From Bog-473 sp963707835 (lineage in GTDB: Bacteria; Actinomycetota; Acidimicrobiia; Acidimicrobiales; RAAP-2), in assembly GCA_963707835.1 (NCBI GenBank), contig CAVPRI010000002.1, positions 186,001 through 250,000 of the forward strand: DNA of 64,000 nucleotides, read 5' to 3'. The notes under the pieces were generated by a model. The model was not told the origin of the DNA, did not search any database, and saw only the letters and a program-made list of their open reading frames with translations. Positions 61,565 to 64,000 of this stretch are shown one piece after another (the first letter of the stretch is position 1; each line of letters starts with the position of its first letter). The position numbers were made by a program, and so were the translations under genes.

Positions 61565-63153
61565 CAGCGCACGTCCGCCATGAAGATCGGTGGGTTGCGC
61601 ATGTGGGTGAGCGTGGGCGACGGCCCGACGACGTCGGAGGCGATCTCGAGGGCGTCGGCCAGCGTGCTGGCCGGGGAGAAGCCGAGGCGGCGTACGGCAC
61701 GCGGGTCACCGCCGACGACGACGACCCGACCCAGGTGGGCCAGCGTGTGGGCGCACCAGTACCACATGTAGAACGGGTGCACGCCGTGGTAGGCGTGACC
61801 GGTGCGGTAGAGGTGCACGTACCACGGATCGGTGGCGAAGGACTCCTCGAACTCTTTGTGCATGCGCGCCGGGTCGACGGTCTGGGTGAGCACCTGCTCG
61901 TAGAAATCGATGTAACTCGGGTGGTGGCCCGGGTGGAACTCGGGCCGGGTGGGGTGCCACATGATGACCACGCCGCCCTCGCGCACCAGGGGCTTGCCCC
62001 GGTACATGTTGAAGAAGTAGCCCAGCCCGAGGCAGGCCACCAGGATGGGGTTCATGATGGAGTTCACGTTGTAGGGGCAGATGTAGGGCAGGCCCATGGT
62101 CAGGATGTCCGTCTGACCGTCGATGTCCACCCCCTGCTGGGCCCAGACGTTGGCCGTGGTCAACGCGTGGACGGCCTCGACCTCGCCCGCCTGCACGGAG
62201 GTCAGGGCGTGGGGGGCGCGGATCCCGTGGAGGATCGGGCGGGCCAGACGCGGCGGCGTCTTGGCCAGGGCGGTGGACGTGGCGGCGTAGGTCGCACGGT
62301 CGCGCAGCGACCACTCCCATTCGCGCTTCTGGAGGAACGCGAAGTTGGACGGGAAGGTGTCGTTGTTGAGCGTGGTCTCGATCTGGAACACCTTCACCCC
62401 CGAGTCGGCGATGAGGCGGCCCATGCGCCAGTTCGACGAGTGCAGTTCGGAGGCGGGCTGGTCCATGAACGACTTCGAGTGGCGCATGGTCTGGGGATTG
62501 TGGTGGTGGCGCAGGCTCCGGTAGCTGGCCAGCCCAGTGGCGACGCTCTTGTGGCCGCCGTCCATGGAGACCAGGTTGATGTTGACGTAGACGAGCAGGT
62601 CCGAGGTGGCGGCGCGCTTGTTGATCTCCACCTCCTCGCCCTGGTCGGTCTCGCCGATGAAGACCAGGTTGTCGGGATCCTCGGCGTCGTGCTGGGTCAG
62701 CAGGCCGTGGGGAGCGAAGGCGTCGTAGATGCGGTCGCCCAGGGCATGGCGCAGCTCGTCCTCGCTCATGCGCCGGTGCAGGGCCAGGGCGGCCACGAGG
62801 ACGACATCGTCGACTCCGGCCTCGGCGGCCATGTCGAGCACCGTTTCGATCACCATCTGGCGCGCGTCGGGTGCGGCCATGGGGGGCAGGGGCAGCGAGA
62901 CGTCATCGAAGCAGATGGTCAGCTTCATGCCGGGTCGCAAGAGCGCGGGCAGGGGCTCACGGTCGCCGACCGGGTGGGTCAGTGCGTGGCGGATGGCCTG
63001 GTAAGGGTCGTCGATCGGCGCCAGGGGCTCGGGCGCGTAGATCACGCGGCTTCCCTCGGGGAGGGTCTCGAGGGTGAACCCCTCGCCGCTCCAGAACAAG
63101 GTCGGCGGGGTCGACTTGTCCACTTCGAGGACGAAGCCGGGTCGCGGGCTCAT
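61564..63153 (-). CDS. LarA-like (DUF2088, lactate racemase family) protein
   Basis: The 529-residue protein begins with a LarA-type domain: TICFDDVSLPLPPM resembles the DDxTRPTP motif, ALHRRMSEDELRHALG resembles the GTHR motif, and a GGHKSVATG block aligns with the cofactor lysine region. LarA uses a nickel-pincer nucleotide cofactor; other DUF2088 proteins have no known substrate. No larB, larC or larE cofactor genes are nearby. It overlaps the acyltransferase gene and the dehydrogenase gene by four bases each, so they form one transcription unit. Confidence 0.75.
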   Translation of the reverse strand: MSPRPGFVLEVDKSTPPTLFWSGEGFTLETLPEGSRVIYAPEPLAPIDDPYQAIRHALTHPVGDREPLPALLRPGMKLTICFDDVSLPLPPMAAPDARQMVIETVLDMAAEAGVDDVVLVAALALHRRMSEDELRHALGDRIYDAFAPHGLLTQHDAEDPDNLVFIGETDQGEEVEINKRAATSDLLVYVNINLVSMDGGHKSVATGLASYRSLRHHHNPQTMRHSKSFMDQPASELHSSNWRMGRLIADSGVKVFQIETTLNNDTFPSNFAFLQKREWEWSLRDRATYAATSTALAKTPPRLARPILHGIRAPHALTSVQAGEVEAVHALTTANVWAQQGVDIDGQTDILTMGLPYICPYNVNSIMNPILVACLGLGYFFNMYRGKPLVREGGVVIMWHPTRPEFHPGHHPSYIDFYEQVLTQTVDPARMHKEFEESFATDPWYVHLYRTGHAYHGVHPFYMWYWCAHTLAHLGRVVVVGGDPRAVRRLGFSPASTLADALEIASDVVGPSPTLTHMRNPPIFMADVR

Positions 63154-64000
63154 CGGGCAGGTCCTTTCCCTCGTACGTCGAATGCGATCTTGACGGCGCC
63201 CCGTCGGCCGGCCGCACCGGCGTGGGCCAGCGCGTCCTCGAAGCGGGTCAGGGGGTAGGTGGCCGAGACGAGGCGTCCCGTGCGGTGGGCGGCGACGACG
63301 TCGAGGGCCAGGGCGAAGGTCGACACCGGGTCGCCGTCCGGGCTGCCCTCGGTCCCGTAGGCATAGGCACCGCCCAGGCGGACCTCGCGGTGCCACAGCG
63401 GCGCCAGGTCGATCGAGACCTTGCCGGGCATGCCCACCATGGTCACCGCACCGCGCGGCCGCACCATGGCAAGGGCCTGGGTGAGCGAGTCGGCCTGGCC
63501 CACACAGTCGAGCACCGCGTCGGCGCCGCCCGAGAGCGTGGCGGTCGTGCCCGACGCCCCGCCGTAGGAGAGCGAGCGGGCGTGGCGACGGACGGCGCGG
63601 GCCAGCTGGTCCGGTGCGAGCGCCTCGGTGGCGCCCAGCTCGAGGGCCAGTCGTCGTTGGTGCGGATAGCGCGCCCCGACGAGCACGGCGGCGGGGGCCG
63701 GGCACCGGCCCGCGGCCACGAGGTGGCTCAACGCGGCCGTGACCAGCAGTCCGAGAGTGCCCGCCCCGACGATGGCGACCACGCCGCCCTCCCGCAGGGG
63801 CGTGCCGAGGACGGCGTGCACCGCGCAGGCCGTGGGCTCGACGGTCACGGCGTCGGTGTCGCTGAGCGCGGCCGGAACGGCGTAGAGCTGGCTGGAGTGC
63901 GCGACCAGCCCGGTGCTCGACCAACCGCCGCCGGTGTCGGCGCAGAAGCCGGTCTGGAGGCCCGGGCGGAGATGGCCGAAGGCCACGTGACCGCAGCTGC
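63150..64000 (-). CDS. zinc-type medium-chain alcohol dehydrogenase, 5' end outside window
   Basis: The frame is open to base 64000, so the N-terminus is missing. The visible 283 residues start within the structural region (CGHVAFGHLRPGLQTGFCADTGG) and contain the Rossmann motif VAIVGAGTLGLLVTAA, the hinge TVEPTACAVHAVL, and AVLDCVGQADSLTQALAMV with GAVTMVGMPGKVSID. It oxidises alcohols or sugars with NAD(P). The upstream cysteines for structural zinc are not visible. It is the first visible gene of a run with the LarA-like and acyltransferase genes. Confidence 0.85.
   Translation of the reverse strand, partial: SCGHVAFGHLRPGLQTGFCADTGGGWSSTGLVAHSSQLYAVPAALSDTDAVTVEPTACAVHAVLGTPLREGGVVAIVGAGTLGLLVTAALSHLVAAGRCPAPAAVLVGARYPHQRRLALELGATEALAPDQLARAVRRHARSLSYGGASGTTATLSGGADAVLDCVGQADSLTQALAMVRPRGAVTMVGMPGKVSIDLAPLWHREVRLGGAYAYGTEGSPDGDPVSTFALALDVVAAHRTGRLVSATYPLTRFEDALAHAGAAGRRGAVKIAFDVRGKGPAR

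Overview
The window is high-GC bacterial DNA with frequent GTG/TTG starts, 1-4 base gene overlaps and purine-rich ribosome sites. The gene content points to an actinobacterium, by inference an uncultured or soil Acidimicrobiia-type lineage: a full hopanoid operon, the MurT/GatD lipid II amidation pair, a luciferase-like F420-type oxidoreductase, fused Liv transporters, an MMPL transporter and a HAD-acyltransferase fusion. No rRNA, tRNA, CRISPR, insertion sequence or prophage gene was seen.

Region 1 (1-7.0 kb and 18.4-30 kb) looks catabolic and uptake-related. It holds three paralogous amidohydrolases (1612-3009, 27112-28494, 28517-29914), two short-chain dehydrogenases, a TauD/TfdA dioxygenase, a class III CoA-transferase, a luciferase-like oxidoreductase and three branched-chain-amino-acid-type binding proteins. 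It also has a LivH-LivM-LivG triple-fusion transporter and a separate LivF on the opposite strand. Two of the binding-protein genes share an almost identical promoter, and one of these two is broken by several frameshifts.

Region 2 (7.1-18.4 kb) starts with a MerR-TetR hybrid regulator and continues with a tightly packed hopanoid operon: hpnC, hpnD, hpnE, a polyprenyl diphosphate synthase, shc, an HpnG-IspH fusion, hpnH and dxs. The operon carries two MEP-pathway enzymes (IspH, Dxs) next to the squalene and hopane enzymes. It can plausibly supply part of its own isoprenoid precursors and run from DXP to ribosylhopane-type products.

Region 3 (30-43 kb) has small cytoplasmic proteins and a minus-strand run: response regulator, sensor kinase, small membrane protein, ApbE flavin transferase, a di-haem-type ferric-reductase-like membrane protein, a NuoF-like flavoprotein, a small ferredoxin and a phosphodiester glycosidase-like protein. 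This reads as a regulated membrane redox module. A DedA protein and a PAS-GGDEF-EAL protein follow.

Region 4 (43-64 kb) is mixed housekeeping and accessory: a fused electron-transfer flavoprotein (EtfB-EtfA), an aldo/keto reductase, an MMPL transporter, an inositol-monophosphatase-family enzyme, a cold-shock protein, TldD/TldE, a Gfo/Idh/MocA oxidoreductase and a LysR regulator. After these come HAD-PlsC/MurT/GatD, and a minus-strand run of dehydrogenase, LarA-like protein and acyltransferase. Several genes here carry single-base frameshifts. They are annotated as broken genes, but assembly indels are an equally good explanation.
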